Origin: Harmothoe impar | Taxonomy: Eukaryota; Annelida; Polychaeta; Phyllodocida; Polynoidae | Length of the DNA: 64,000 nt | Reading direction: 5' to 3' | NCBI GenBank assembly: GCA_947462335.1 | Contig: OX381721.1 | Span: 39,334,488 to 39,398,487 of the forward strand | Part shown: in pieces, positions 11,210 through 24,400 of the stretch | How positions within the stretch are numbered: position 1 is the first letter of the stretch | How the letters are laid out: each line of letters starts with the position of its first letter | Notes under the pieces: generated by a model | What the model was told of the DNA's origin: nothing | Seen by the model: only the letters and a program-made list of their open reading frames with translations | Database searches by the model: none | Made by a program: the position numbers and the translations under genes

Positions 11210-14200
11210 TTAAGCACAGACTCTAGATGAGAATAAATAATTTAAGCCAGTTCCTGAAAACTTCCTCTCTATAAGTTCATTAACATATTTATTCTGCTCC
11301 TCATTGAAATAATTCTTCCAGTCACCAGCTTCCCCTTTTCTGAAGAATGAGGAAATATCATTAGAGAAGGCCTTTGTCCAGTTGTAGTTTGTTGCTGGGT
11401 TTTCCTTCATGTTGTCAAATGAGCAGTACTTCACAATGTCTTCTATTTGAGCATCAGTGAACTGCTTACCGAGGAACTGAGCAACTCGCTTCACTGCTGC
11501 GGGACTATCCTTCAGCATATCTTCATAGGTGAATACCTCAACATTAGGTAGTTCCCGCAGTGCCCACCAGCTGAGCATGTGGTCTAAAGGGTCGCCATAG
11601 TTGAGTTGGTTGGCCCTGAAGACCTCAAAGAAGTCATCCCAGGTTCCCTTGAAGCTGCCGTAGGCCTTATTCATACGATAGAAGTGGAAGTAGGAGACCA
11701 GCATGTCCTTAGGGTTACGGAACACTACCAGTGTCTTCACACCCTGCTCATGGACCTGGGATAGGATAGAAACACAATATTTGTATTAATTTGTTACAGA
11801 ACACCATGAACACAACCTTCTCAAAATATGTTCAAAAATTTAATAAGGTTCTGGACACAATATTTACATTTATTTGAAAAAAAAAGATGAAAAAAAAAAT
11901 TCATTTGTGCATTTGAAAGTATAAGGAAACTGCGTACTAAACAAATATTTATAGTTTAAGGTTTTATATTGGCGAAATGATTGAGATAATCTTGGTCATT
12001 TTATGTTGTAATGCAGCTAGAAATCCTGGTGGCCTTGGTCTACAAGGGACATAAACATGCTTTGATCAACATATACATAGAATATTACTTAACACAATTT
12101 CATACGGGTTTAAGGGGAAATCAATTTGTACCATACCTGTCAGACTCTTTTGAAACCGCCGCTTTATCGTGCCGGTACGGTAAATCTTAAAACATATTTA
12201 GCTCTTTAAGGACATCATGTTTTAATATATAGGCCCTCTAATGCCCCCATGCTGAGTAACTTGCCAGTGCTATGTTCATGATTAATGCAGTGGCGCTGCA
12301 TCATGGTCACAAAAGACTATTAACCGTAAAGTATCAAGTGGCTCCCTAAAGGGTTAAACACCGGACCTACTAAATATTGCCTTCACCTACCTGCTTGGAA
12401 AAGACGCTGGCATCCATATGCGTCTTGATCTGTCTGGGTGATTCTGTGGCCTTGAGGACCTCCATGCTGTGCATGGTAGGGAGGTCCATCTCTATGTACG
12501 GCCAGCGCTTGTTTAAAGGGGCCCGGGCGGCCATCTTGGTGTCCCCATCATGGTGCACCACGTCCACCACCTCACACATCCAAGTGGTACCTGTATGGAC
12601 AAAACATGTGGATGACATAATTGTTTATACAGTCAGGCATCGATTTCCCGGCCACCCTCATTAGGCAAAAATCGCCAGTTGTCGCTCAGAAGCTATGCAC
12701 CAGGAGGCGATTAGGTCACATTGGCAAATACTGTGTCGGAATTGATAAAATTTTAGGGCGTTTGGCATGGCTGTTTAATGTAACTGAGCACATTATCACT
12801 GGTCAGTCAACTCAGAATCTAAATCACTAGTGTATACATATATATATGTAAAGGTGATATGGGCAAAATACCTATTTATGGACTGTATAACCGTCATAAT
12901 GTAATAAAATGTAATAAGACAGAATCTGTACATTTTACATGCCGATTCCTAATGTGTGATTTTTGTATAAAAAAGATTGTCTGCATATGGTTAGATACCT
13001 CCGATATGTGATATTCGATATGGTATACTTCGCCGCATCATATGGCCAGAACCTTGATGACTAACGTATTCATATAAATATGTGTATTGATTAGTGACAG
13101 AATTTGTAACTCCCCCTTCATGGAACGGCCTGACCTATTGATCACTTGACACAATTGACGACGAAATACTATACTTTGTACACACATTGTTAATTGTTAT
13201 TATGTACTTACAAGATTGGTGACTGTGATAAACTTATGTGATATGAACTTTTTGTGCCAATAAAAATATTGAAAACTGAAAAACTGAGAAGCAAGCCCCT
13301 GAAACTGCCATCTTTAGGATGCATAACCAAAAGAAACTTTATTAATGGTAAGTGCTTCCCCTGAGAGATACCGTTCAAGTTTATGAACGGTTAAATGAAA
13401 TAAATAAAAACGAATAAGAAAATTAAATTTAAAAAAAATCAATTAAATTTTAAAAAGGTCCATGGTACATCTGCATGTAAGTTGTCTCCCATTTTTGGCA
13501 AATTCAACACAATCTGACACAACTTGATGAGTCAATCTGAAGACGTTGGAAGTCCCCTCACAGGGGGTTTCAGAGCATCAAGCCCATTTATCACCTGCTA
13601 GATATCATCTTCCAGTGGTAGAACAGCATCTGTTTCAGGTATATTTGATAGTGACTCTGCACCCTCCATGATTGGCAATCTACCTGGTGATGGATGGCGG
13701 ATTTCTGATAAACTTCCTTCATAGCCATTATCTAATAAACTAAGAGTCCGTTTCTAGTTCAAACTGGCAATAGTGGTAAATTATACTGCTGTAGACAGTT
13801 CTTCACCAAACTGTCAATAGTGATAACTTCCTCTCTTATTGACAGTTCCTAAGCATAACTGTAGTAACACTGGGGTCCTTTTCAATACGAAAACCGATTA
13901 TGACCCGGAAACCGGTTGGACCCAAAAAGTGGTTAGACCCGAAAAGCGGTTAAACCCGAAAACCGATTTCACCCGAAAACTGATTTGACCCAAAAACTGA
14001 TTTTAACCCCCCAAGAAACGATGTTGACCCAACAAACCGTTTTGACGATTTTGACCCCAAAACTTAGTTTGACTCCAAAACCGATTTTGACAATTTTCAC
14101 TCCCAAATCAAACCTTGAAAGGTATTACCCCTACTCTTTCCACTATATATTGATAATGGCATTTGTCCACAGTCCATTTGTCGATAGATTAGAACCACAA

Positions 14201-14529
14201 TGAGACCTGTTTTGAATATGTCACAAACTAATTCGTGGAAGATCATTCTGTATCTTAATGAGGACCTAATAAAAAAAATACAAGGGATTGCATTTTCACA
14301 GATATTCCTTGAAAATACCCCTCCTGCCCCTTGATATATGAAAATACTTACCACACTTTGGGTAGGTGGCCACCATGATATCCTCATGTGAGAACTGGAA
14401 TTCAGGTAGGGCGTCCAGAACATGCACGGGGTGTGAAGCCAGATGCACCACCCCCTTGTACACATGCTGCCCCGGCATGTCATGCAGAAACTGTACTGCC
14501 TCCATTGATGTTGCTGACGTAGTAGTCAT
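11210..14529 (-). CDS. Cytosolic sulfotransferase, copy 1 (3 exons, 307 aa)
   Basis: Transfers sulfonate from PAPS to a hydroxyl or amine of small molecules; the substrate cannot be inferred. Coding exons on the minus strand are 14352-14529, 12391-12590 and 11210-11755 (178+200+546 nt). The introns begin GTAAGT and GTAGGT and end in CAG, and the joined frame is 308 codons including stop, close to the usual 290-310 residues of SULT1-type enzymes. Visible motifs are the 5'-phosphosulfate loop TYPKCGTTW (residues 55-63, split by intron 1), catalytic-type His117 in IKTH, the 3'-phosphate site RNPKD with following Ser147, and RKGEAGDW at 265-272. No signal peptide or membrane segment is seen, so it should be cytosolic. 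The start is fixed by the ATG 178 nt before the donor and by its paralog. It is a tandem paralog of the gene at 21446-28211. Confidence 0.93.
12228..12357. repeat. TTAACCC-type MITE copy in sulfotransferase 1 intron 2
   Basis: It contains the family phrases for a CTGAGTAACTTGCCAGTGC-like block and GCTGCATCATG, and it ends CTAAAGGGTTAA. The GGGTTAA end is 33 nt from the splice donor of exon 2. The left boundary is approximate. The corresponding position in the paralog carries the copy at 24060-24252. Confidence 0.55.
13884..14110. repeat. Minisatellite of GACCCGAAAACCGATTT-like units in intron 1
   Basis: About eleven imperfect 17-22 bp units resembling GACCCGAAAACCGATTT lie in the first intron of sulfotransferase 1. 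The matching intron of the paralog lacks them. The 72-codon open frame across them is a by-product. Confidence 0.75.
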
Positions 14530-14590
14530 GGTGCCTGCTAGTATCTTCTCTCTGTTGTAGATGGAATGGTACTTTCATGTGTGACTAGTC

Positions 14591-14598
14591 AATTTATA
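14591..14598 (-). promoter_or_regulatory. TATA box of sulfotransferase 1
   Basis: On the minus strand TATAAATT lies about 62-69 nt upstream of the ATG. The surrounding 18 bp (CGATATACATATAAATTG) is identical upstream of the paralog at 28281-28298. Conservation amid diverged flanks supports a core promoter with a 5' leader of roughly 30-40 nt. Confidence 0.65.
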
Positions 14599-14629
14599 TG
14601 TATATCGAGATTTAACATAAGCGGAAATG

Positions 14630-15350
14630 ACCTATGGTGGATCACCTACAGTGGACCCTCTTGATGTTACAAAACAGTGGGGAAGCTTTTGGGGTCACTG
14701 CAGCTTCACAGTGCACCCTCATTGCGCTTGCTGGACACTTCTGTATGGGACACTGCACCCTGTAACAGTATACCTCCATCATACTTGCTGGCCCTTAGTC
14801 CTTTAAGGGGAACATACTGATTAAATGCACTCTGCCCGTTCAAGGGAGTGAAAACTTGTGTGACATTCAATGACAGTAAAGAAACTCTCCCTAGTCATTG
14901 ATCAATTTTATAATGTAAATTAGTGTAAATGAAATAAAAAATCATAAACCAAAATGGATACATCTCAATCAATCACAAGTATCACACAGCAGCCAGGAAA
15001 AAATAAGAACAGCCACCTTTCAATTGAAAAAAAGAGCGCTACAGCTGCAAGATTATCCAAGGATAGAGGACGACCCACATTGCTGTCACGAGCTGTACTC
15101 CGTGTTACTAAAGAATCTTTAGAAAAGAATAACACTGCATTCTCTCAACTATGCTGGCCCTTTAGTCCCGTAAGGGCGACATACTAATTAAATGCACTTC
15201 ACCCATTTTTTGTTGCATGGATGTAGGGGAGGATGAAATGTTTGTGGAGCGCCTGAAATATTTTTTACCCCTCGGTTAGAGGGGTCAATATTTTCTCCTC
15301 CAAGTAGGCTGAAAATTGGCGTGCATGCGGGCCCTCCCCCTGTAAACACA
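14630..15350. repeat. Upstream segment shared by both sulfotransferase genes
   Basis: Sequence from about 14630 (ATGACCTATGGTGGATCACC) matches 28344 onward upstream of copy 2. Sequence at 15147-15350 (GCTGGCCCTTTAGTCC, then ATGGATGTAGGGGAGG) matches 29245-29480. A weaker third match to the first block lies at 29156-29245. This shows that the promoter-proximal region was duplicated with the genes. The 77-codon frame at 14954-15187 is not conserved as protein. Confidence 0.65.
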
Positions 15351-15359
15351 GCTACGTAA

Positions 15360-16040
15360 CCAAGATGTAAATTTATGTTTATTTGAGGTGTTAACTACGT
15401 AAACGGGAAGGTTTATTTACGTCCAATGCATATTTCAATTTGATTTACCTTTTTCACCTCTTTCAGATGTTGATATAGAATATATACCTACATTCTTAGT
15501 ATGTGAAATAGCTGGAAAGGAGGTCGCGGCCATTGCAGAATGGACTACTGGACATCTTTCTGCGCATATAGCTTTTAAAAATATGTCAGAATGTTGCCTT
15601 TTTTGGCAAGCATGCATCTCGGAACAATTTTCTATACCCAAACAAATTTTTGGATAATTTTGAGAAAGATTGAGCATTTTAGAGCACTTTTATATTTTGA
15701 CATAATAATTAAAGGTATTTTAGTCATTTTCTATGATTCTTCTGGGACTTTCATTTATTTACACCCTCAGTGGAGTAGCAATAACAAAGAGACTGACTAG
15801 GTCATGACGAGTCTGTATGTATATTTTTTGATTCTATATCTGTGTACTAATTGTTAACCCCTCATAACAATTACAACATCTCATGTATATATGTTTTATT
15901 GTTCCCAGTTGAGGTTATTAAATAAAGTGTTAATACGATTACATAGAGTGTGCTGTTGCCCTTAGTCTGCCATACCTACCAGTGATGTCCAAAGATAATT
16001 ATCGTTGTCATTTTCATCATTATCACCATCATCATGACCC
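15360..16040. other. Intergenic, CAT/ATC microsatellite before the LINE
   Basis: No gene is recognised. Positions 15995-16037 are rich in CAT/ATC repeats and directly precede the LINE reading frame. This may be the 5' edge of the element or its insertion site. Confidence 0.5.
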
Positions 16041-18888
16041 ATGTGCACCATACTACTGTATAAAATGATTACTCTCTATGAGCTTGAAAGCAGAAAAGGT
16101 CTGCGTATCGTATGCATGAATACTAGGTCTATTTATCACAAACGAGTTGATGCCTTTAAAATAATTATGAGCGCAGATATTATAGGAGTGGTTGAAACCT
16201 GGCTCAACCCGACACATAATGACGCTGATTTAATTGTACCAGGATATCAATATGTCAGAATGGACCGCTATCCTCTTAGGGACAAAGGTGCAGGTGGCAT
16301 TATGTTGTATGTTAGAGACCACTATACGGCTACGGTAGATGCTGACTCATCATTTATCACAGATGAATATGAAATCCTATGTGTAGATTTACTAATTGGC
16401 ATAATAAAATATAAAATTTATGTATGCTACAGGCCGCCTGACTCACACATAGATAAGAATGCTATATATAGTAAGTTAACGCAGTTAAAAGTACCGGTAT
16501 CTAAGAACAGGAAAATTATTTACATAGGCGATTTTAATGTTGACTTGTTTAACGCCAAGGATGTTGAAGAGGCCAAGGTTAATAACTTTTGTACAGAAAA
16601 TGAGGTCTTTCAAACAATAAGTGAGATTACACGCCCTGCCTCTGGCACGCTGCTAGACCATATTTATACAAACGCCCATAATGTAGCGGATGCCGGAACC
16701 ATTGGAGTACATATCTCTGATCATACACCAATATACATGGTGCTAAAATGTGTTAGAAATAAGATAAAAAAGAAAGTTGTTATGGCAAGGTCCTATAGGA
16801 GATATGATTACCTAGTTTTTAAGGAAATGTTAGTACAGTATAATTGGGAACACATATTTCTGCAAACAGACGCTGAGCTCCTATGGCAGGCTATACTAAG
16901 TGTATTAATGGAATGTTTAGACACCATGTGCCCTGTTAAAAGAATGGTTCTACCTGCATATACGCCAGACTGGCTAACACCACCAATAATTCATGCAATG
17001 AGGGAAAGAGATGCCCTTTATGTAATAGCTAAGCGGACCATGAATGAGGACGATTGGAGAATAGCAAATTTTAACAAATATAATACAGAAAGACTTGTTT
17101 TTAATAGTAGAAAGATGGAAATAGGGAAACTTTTGGTACAAAAAAAGGATAATCCGGCAAAATTCTGGGAGGGGATACGTAAATTATTACCCAATAAAAC
17201 AGCAGCAACATTAATTAAATTAAGAAATAATACTACAAATCTCCTAGTCCCTCAGGAAGCTTGTGCTAACTACATAAATGAATTTTTCTCGACAGTGGGA
17301 GAAAACCTTGCTAAGGCGCTGCCACCTGGCGGATTGATTGAAAACGAACCTGCACCATACGGAATACCCGGTAGAGAGATTAACCTTCTCGAGCCCATTA
17401 GTTTCACTGATATGATCAAACATATTAAATGTATTAAGACAAATAAGGCTTCCTCTATTGTACACATGAAGTCATATGTTATTAAGGATGCGTTTATGGC
17501 AATACCAGATGTTATTATGGGTCTTTTCAATAGGTGCTTGACGACCGGTACCTTCCCTGTAAGCTGGAAATGCGCAACTGTAGTCCCTCTACATAAAAAA
17601 CCTAATTCACACGATGTAAATGATTTGAGACCTATCAGTCTACTCCCCCTACCCGGTAAAATACTGGAGAAGATAGTATGTACCCGCCTTCAGGCCTACA
17701 TGAAGGAACATGAATTACTCTGTCCAAATCAACACGGCTACCGCTCGGGACATTCAACACAGACTGCCATTGGGGAACACCTACATACAATAATTAATAA
17801 TATCACTAAAGACCTGCCTACTTTCTGTCTATACCTCGATTATAAAAAAGCTTTTGATACAGTCTCACATTTAATATTAATTAGGAAATTAACAGCTTTT
17901 GGACTTAACGAAAAAACTTTAAAATTTTTCTCGGATTACTTAACCAACAGGAAACAACGTACAGTCGCTAATAACATTACCTCTAGCTCAAAAACTATCA
18001 CATATGGTGTTCCCCAAGGGTCTGTAATGGGTCCTGTCCTCTTTTCCATATATATTAATTCACTTGCCAAGATTGCCGTTTTTTGACATAACTTTATATG
18101 CAGACGATGCAGTTATATGCACAACCTCAGTGGATGTAATGGATGATATTCTCTTAAAGGTGTCTGCCTGGTGTGTAAACAACAGTCTGACTATTAACGC
18201 TAAAAAAACACAGTGGATGGTGTATAATAATACTAAGAAAGAAAAACCCATTTTTGTACTAAATAATGTAATATTGGAACAGGTGGAAGTCTTTCCATAC
18301 CTCGGGCTATCACTTGATCCTGAATTGAAGTTCATTTCCCATAGGAAAAACACTGTTAATAATGTAAGACAAAAAATAATTCAACTGGGAAGAGTTAGAA
18401 ATTATGTAGAAGAAGACACAGCGCTTGATGTATACAAGTCTATGGTTCTCCCTTCGCTGGATTACGTTGATTATGTTTGGGATCGTGATAACAAGGGAGA
18501 AAACATGGAGCTACAATACCTCCAAAATAAGGCCTTGAGAGTAGTTTACAAAGTCAAATTAGGAAAAAATCCAAGGTTAAATACAATAATGTTACACAAT
18601 GAGAGCAACTGTCGCCAGTTAGGGGACAGACGTGATATGCATTTATTGTCCTTTGCTCATTCGCTAACAAAAAACCCTGTTTTAATTGATAACAGACACC
18701 TACCAACACGTAGGAACCAAGGCTTAAGACTTAAGGTGATACAATCCCTGAAACCAATCGTCATACGTAGTGTTTTATATAGAGCCATATCTAGATGGAA
18801 TCAATTGAAACCTGTTTATACCCTAATTGCAGACTTATCTGCTTTTAAATTAGCCATTAAGAAAAATTACGATACCTGTTTTATGTAA
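16041..18888 (+). pseudogene. LINE-A ORF2: AP-endonuclease + reverse transcriptase, one frameshift
   Basis: The frame at 16041-18086 (681 codons) covers an APE-type endonuclease and most of the reverse transcriptase. Endonuclease motifs are ETWL, YRPPDS, GDFNVD and SDHTPIY. Reverse transcriptase motifs are LRPISLLP, LDYKKAFDTV and GVPQGSVMGPVLF. It ends at a TGA directly after a run of six T's (18080-18085). The other frame, 18064-18888, continues at once with DITLYADDAV, the catalytic YADD box, then the thumb and C-terminal region. A single extra T therefore separates two otherwise continuous halves. The element is either a very recent pseudogene or a homopolymer sequencing error. No other lesion is evident. 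Confidence 0.9.
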
Positions 18889-19218
18889 AGAGGATCATTT
18901 TATTGTTTTAAAAAGAACTTACTTACATACTACTCATTTTGAAAAGGCATACTAGCACACAAACCACATCTCATCTCATCTCATTATTACTTGTCCAGAC
19001 ATGAATCAAGGCAAAATGTTATACCTATTCACTTAACTCGTACAATACTACAGGTATATTGGTAGCCATACTGTAACTAAATGTGATTTATGTATGATAA
19101 TACAGCAACTGAAAGGGCCCTAGCGTAAAAAACGCAATGCGCGGTAGCTAGGTATAATGCATTCTTGTAATTGTATTATTTTAACCCAATAAAACACTTT
19201 AAAAAAAAAGAAAAAAAA
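16041..19218 (+). mobile_element. Non-LTR retrotransposon (LINE-A), nearly full length
   Basis: The element has an endonuclease-reverse transcriptase reading frame followed by a 3' region with AATAAA at 19188-19193 and an A-rich tail at 19201-19218. It lies between the two sulfotransferase genes in plus orientation. The 5' boundary is not visible and no ORF1 was found upstream. The C-terminal W-N-x-L-K-P-type ending fits the CR1/L2/Jockey-like group, but I cannot assign the clade. Confidence 0.85.
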
Positions 19219-21154
19219 GTAATAAATGGCACAAAAGTGAATAAATTATTTGAATATATCCAAACCTACATGACGAGATCATTTCATATGCAGATTGTTG
19301 GGAATTAACCCATAATACAATGCTTCAAAGATTTGATTTAGTCATTTTTGTCATTACTTTTTTATTTCAAAGAGCCAAAATGCTCAAATTATGCACGGGA
19401 ACCCATATCAAAATTACTTTTATTCATGGGCAAATCATCTGAGCAATCTCTTGGGAAGGTTTAAGAAAAATCTGAACATTTTTTAGACTATTTTTCTTTG
19501 ACTATGTAAAGAGATTATGAAAATGTATTCCTACTTTTCTCCGGAAGATGAAACTTTTACCCAGAATGCAAAGTGATAATACTCCAAAACTATTTTTAGA
19601 TTAAAGTTATATATCCCTGTGTTCATCGCGTGATGTCTCAAAATTCTACGGTGTTGGTTGATAGGAAATAAAATCGGACAAATTTTGACATTATTTCCGG
19701 TTTTTTCGTGGAAAATTAAATAACTTTTATTTTTCAAAATTCCACATTTTAAAAAGTAGCATGGCAACCCCTACTTTTCTTTTCATTTTCTGTTTTCAAA
19801 TTAATTAGGGTACTCGCAGAGTGTTTTTTTCTGAAATTCTGAAAACTTTTATTCAATGGGATCGACCCACTTAAAGCCATCTGTGGAGCAGCTAGCAGGC
19901 ATATAACACCGCTAGAGCTATTCCAATACTAAGATTTTCCTGCAGTTAGGCGTTCTATTCCTTTCATTACCTCCAATTAGTAAAGTACCCTAATATATGT
20001 ATTATATGCATTTTTCCATCTACTCACATAATAGACTAAAACAGTACTAGAATTGTGAGTGGGATACGCTTGGTAATTATGCCACTTTAAGAGTTCACTG
20101 CTTTGGATTTCCCAGGTGCTGTTAGATTCGATCCATACTTGATAGTACTGACCAAGAAGTGGTAATAAAAAAATCAACCAACCAACCTTATTCTCTCTAG
20201 GCCTTATAGAATATATGCCAAATACATTTTCCTCAGTCAGTAAATAGAACAATTACACAATAAATCTTTTTAATCTGTTGTAGTAAAATCTGTTGTCAAA
20301 ATCACACAAAACCCAACACTAGTCATTTTATATTTGGATTTTTATTGAAGACATTTTTCAGGATTTTTTGTGGTTTTTGTTGAATGATCTTAAAGTTGCA
20401 AGGGTATTTATTTACATCGCTTCTTCAGGCACAAGATGCTTGATTAATAAATTTTAAAAAAAGTGCTTCTGATCAATATAGTTAGATAGTCCACATAGGG
20501 ATGAAGTACTGCCCCCCTGAAGATGGGAGTATTCAAAAATAACATAATCATGAATTTGCCATACCACACACTAAAACCACAATAATCATTATATGTAAAA
20601 TATATGTAAGATATTTTTGTTAAACATCATGAAATGGTTTTGTCCATAAATTCCATTATAGAAGAGATATTTATATTCTGATTTCAGCTTAAGATGCCTT
20701 ATGGATCCCTTTATTGACCTGATTTACCTTGATTACATTTTAAAATGATAGAATGCATGGTTTCCATGGCAACCAGACATAGGTGAATTTAGGGGAGAAA
20801 ATATTCCAAATAAGAATATAAAACGTTCCAGATAAGAATCACCCAAGATAAATTTTACATTACTTTAAGTATTTTCATCAATATCTCCCTTAATATTATT
20901 AGCTCTAGAGCATTTTGCCTTTTCCCCTCGGATTACCCTTTCTACCTGCCTGCTCACAAATATATGGGATGCCATCGTGACATGACATCAACATGGTGCT
21001 TTTCCTAGCAATAAATAATAAGTTCACATTATTTGTACTTGGAATAGAGACAGGGTGTGACCGTATGGATGATGGGAATTTTACAGGTTGTACAGGTTAA
21101 CAATACACATATGAATGGGAACATGAGTATACACATTTTTATATTCAATTATAC
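19219..21154. other. AT-rich intergenic stretch
   Basis: No gene is recognised. Stretches near 19330-19800 and 20470-20800 are T-rich, include a phrase like TTTCCATGGCAACC, and resemble in style the dispersed repeats at 24640 and 31330. I could not align them convincingly. Confidence 0.5.
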
Positions 21155-21378
21155 TACCATAAAACCTCGCATATAAGCCTAACTTGCGTATAAGCAGCAC
21201 CCAGACTTTAGGGCGATCCCTAGTGGTACCGGCGATCTGATTATGGTGACTTTGGCACTGTATAATGATAGCAAAATCAAGCATATAAGCTACACCTAGA
21301 CTCTGTGCCAATACTATAAGCCGCACCTGCAATCTGATTCGCATACTAGCAGTGGCCTGTACACGAGATTTCACGGTA
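21155..21378. repeat. MITE with transition-only diverged terminal inverted repeats
   Basis: The left end TACCATAAAACCTCGCATAT and the reverse complement of the right end, TACCGTGAAATCTCGTGTAC, pair over about 25 bp. Every mismatch is a C/T or A/G transition. The interior repeats ATAAGC motifs (CATATAAGC, GTATAAGC, CTATAAGC). It lies just 3' of sulfotransferase 2. Confidence 0.6.
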
Positions 21379-21445
21379 CCGTCTTCTTAAAACTTCATTT
21401 GGACAAACAATATAAACTGTGTGAATTGAGTGAACAATGGATGAT

Positions 21446-24400
21446 TTAAGCACTGACTCTGGATATGATTTTTTTTTCTTTAAAAATAAATGTTAAGCCA
21501 GTTCCTGCAAACTTCCTCTCTATAAGCTCATCGGTATATCTATTCTGTTCCTCATTGAAATAATTCCTCCAGTCACCAGCTTGCCCCTTTCTAAAGAATG
21601 AGGAAATATCATTGGAAAAGCCCTTTGCCCAGCTGTAGTTTGCTGCTGGGTTTTCCTTCATGTTGTCAAACGAGCAGTACTTCACAATGTCCTCTATCTG
21701 AGCATCGGTGAACTGCTTACCAAGGAACTGAGCAACTCGCTTTACTGCTGCGGGACTATCCTTCAGCATATCTTCATAGGTGAACACCTCGACATTAGGT
21801 AGTTCCCGCAGTGCCCACCAGCTGAGCATGTGGTCTAAGGGGTCGCCGTAGTTGAGTTGGTTGGCCCTGAAGACCTCAAAGAAGTCGTCCCAGGTTCCCT
21901 TGAAGCTGCCGTAGCGCTTGTTCATACGGTAGAAGTGGAAGTAGGAGACCAGCATGTCCTTAGGGTTACGGAACACCACCAGTGTCTTCACACCCTGCTC
22001 ATGGACCTGTGATATAAATATATTCATTAATGTTGTGAATATTAAAAATCATATTGATTTCTAAATTTGAAACACATTTTATAGTTAAGACGTTTAAAGG
22101 GGTATTATCCACTTTATTTCCCCACACATAGATTTTCACAGCATTACAGCTGTCAGTTTCTAAGTTTTCACTGTATATAAGTAAGCAAAAGAAAAGGACC
22201 TTGCAGTTGAATTGACAGCAGTCGCTCATGAGCCACTTGTGCCAAGTTATTGATCTAACTATACCTTACTTATACTCCGCCTGGGTGTTTGGTCTATTGT
22301 TCTTACTGTAGGTTATATGGCATATTCTCCTCTCTCAGACCCCTTTGTGATGTTTAACAGCCTGAGGAAAGTGACCTAGTTGACATAACCTCCTCAGGAG
22401 GTTATGTGTATAACCTCCTCAGGAGGTTATATGAACTAGGTCAAGTCTGGGAGGAGGTTATGGGGATGGTTTCCCTTTTAAAATCCTGCCTTTAGTGGAT
22501 ATGATCTGATGAGCTCTGCTCTAACAGGTAGGCCACAGAGGAACACCTGTGGGAAGGAACTCATAAGAACTACTGGTTACTTATCTATTGTTCCACTCAT
22601 AAGATATCATTGCCTAAAAATGTGTTTGGCCTTATGGTGATTTGAACCCAAGACCTTCTACTTGCAAGTCCAAAGACATAACCACTATACTATAGTGCCC
22701 AGGCTGTAAGGTATACACTCAGACCTCCTACTTAGGTTGCCATGTTAAGAGGTAAGCACAGGAATACCTGGTGGAAATATTTAGAACTATTTTCACTATT
22801 TTATTGAGGAAAGAGATCACTATTGCAATCATGCATTGATATCATGGGAGATTAGGACTACCGTAGTGGCTTGAATAAGCGCAGGGGTCTCAAATAAGCG
22901 CAGGTCTTGAATAAGCGCAGGGTAAATGAGGGTATTGAAATAAAAATGTAGGCCATTTTTGTATCTTGAATAAGCGCAGGTATTGTATAAGCGCAGGGTA
23001 AATCGTACCATTGAAATTAATAAGCGCAGGTGCGCTTATTCAAGCCACTACGGTATCTGTATTTCTTACCATTTTTCGATTTTTCTTTTCCAAACTTGAT
23101 GAACAATGATTTGACATTTAAAATGATCTCAAATTACAAAATGTATAATGGTGACCAGGATGTGATTAGAACCTGGGACCCTTTGCTTACATTACCCTGT
23201 GCCATATCCGTTTGGCCACCTGGTAACTTGCAAAGTTGTGTGCTGCTTTAGATAATTAATCATGTAAGCTCATGGGGAATCGATGTATGGGTTCGAACCC
23301 CAGATTATCCAAATGAAAACGAATTCGAAAATCATGTAAATTCCTTATCAAAAGATGAATATATATCATTTTCTTGATCTACTATGGATGGAGGGTGAAG
23401 TATAAGTGAGAAAACCTCCTTGGACCTGTAGAATATGGTTCATAACCTCTGAGGCTGCACCTCAGAGGTTATGTACCATATTCTACAGGTCCCCGGAGGT
23501 TTTCCATCACATATTCATGATGTGCACAGTTGTTACTATCCTTAAATTGTACATAAATCAAATCATATATCAGTATTTGTCATGACACATATAGATATGA
23601 GGATATTTATGGGAAAATATAACAATGTTTTACGCTAAAGTTCAACAATTTCACACAAAAAATGGATTTCCTTTACATTTCCTTCCCAATATGCAACATA
23701 TCACTCTAAGTATTGTTCAGTTTGAGCCACTGCTACTGCCTGTCTGTCTGTGGTAGGCACAGGTACCCAGGCTGTGTGCTCCCCTCTATGTGCTATGCAA
23801 ACTCTGGTGTGCCTGGTCAACACCACTCAGCCCCTTTAATTGTGGGCCAAAACAACGATTTTCTGGACCATTTAATGAATTTCTTAATTTTGGCTAACCA
23901 GGAAGGATATTGGAAGCTGTTGACTAATTTGTCCCTTCACATGCTTGCATAAACATACCAATCTGGAATATGACATAATATGATAGAAGGTACAAAATCT
24001 ACTTGATTTTCAGATGAAATCAACTGAAACATTCATAGTAGATGCTTTTTAAGGGTCACATGATTCTTTAAAGTATTGTGCCCTTTCGTCATCATGATGC
24101 ATGAATTCAGCACTGGCAAGTTACTGACCAGGGCTGTATTCATGAAACATGCCAATGCAGCGCAATTGAGTTATTCATTGGTGCAATGTTGCTGCATCCT
24201 GATGATTAGCATTCATGAACTATAAAGCATCAAGTGGTCCTTAAAGGGTCAAACACCATACCTATTACAGTCTGCACCTACCTGTTTGGAAAAGAAGCTG
24301 GCGTCCATGTGCGTCTTGATCTGTCTGGGTGATTCTGTGGCCTTGAGGACCTCCATGCAGTGCTTGTTGGGGAGGTCCATCTCTATGTACGGCCATCGTG

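Larger units (their letters stand above)
22270..23508. mobile_element. Nested 1.24-kb composite insertion in sulfotransferase 2 intron 2
   Basis: Flanking sequence at 22155-22269 and 23509-23660 is continuous in a second copy at 27190-27420, where no such block exists. The 27-kb copy thus acts as an empty site. The inserted block holds two hairpins, three tRNA-like relics and a MITE (listed separately). I cannot say whether it arrived in one event or several. Confidence 0.6.

Noticed and set aside
12377..12664. Plus-strand open frame opposite sulfotransferase 1 exon 2 (and its twin at 24286-24606)
   Set aside because: It is the antisense of a well-supported exon; its conservation between copies reflects the exon on the other strand.
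14954..15187. 77-codon frame ending PFSPVRATY, similar end at 29285
   Set aside because: The similarity is due to duplicated upstream DNA; the frames diverge before it and the second copy has a different N-terminal part.
22628..23305. Functional tRNA genes
   Set aside because: A- and B-box-like sequences exist, but the stems, especially the anticodon arm, do not fold; better explained as tRNA-derived relics.
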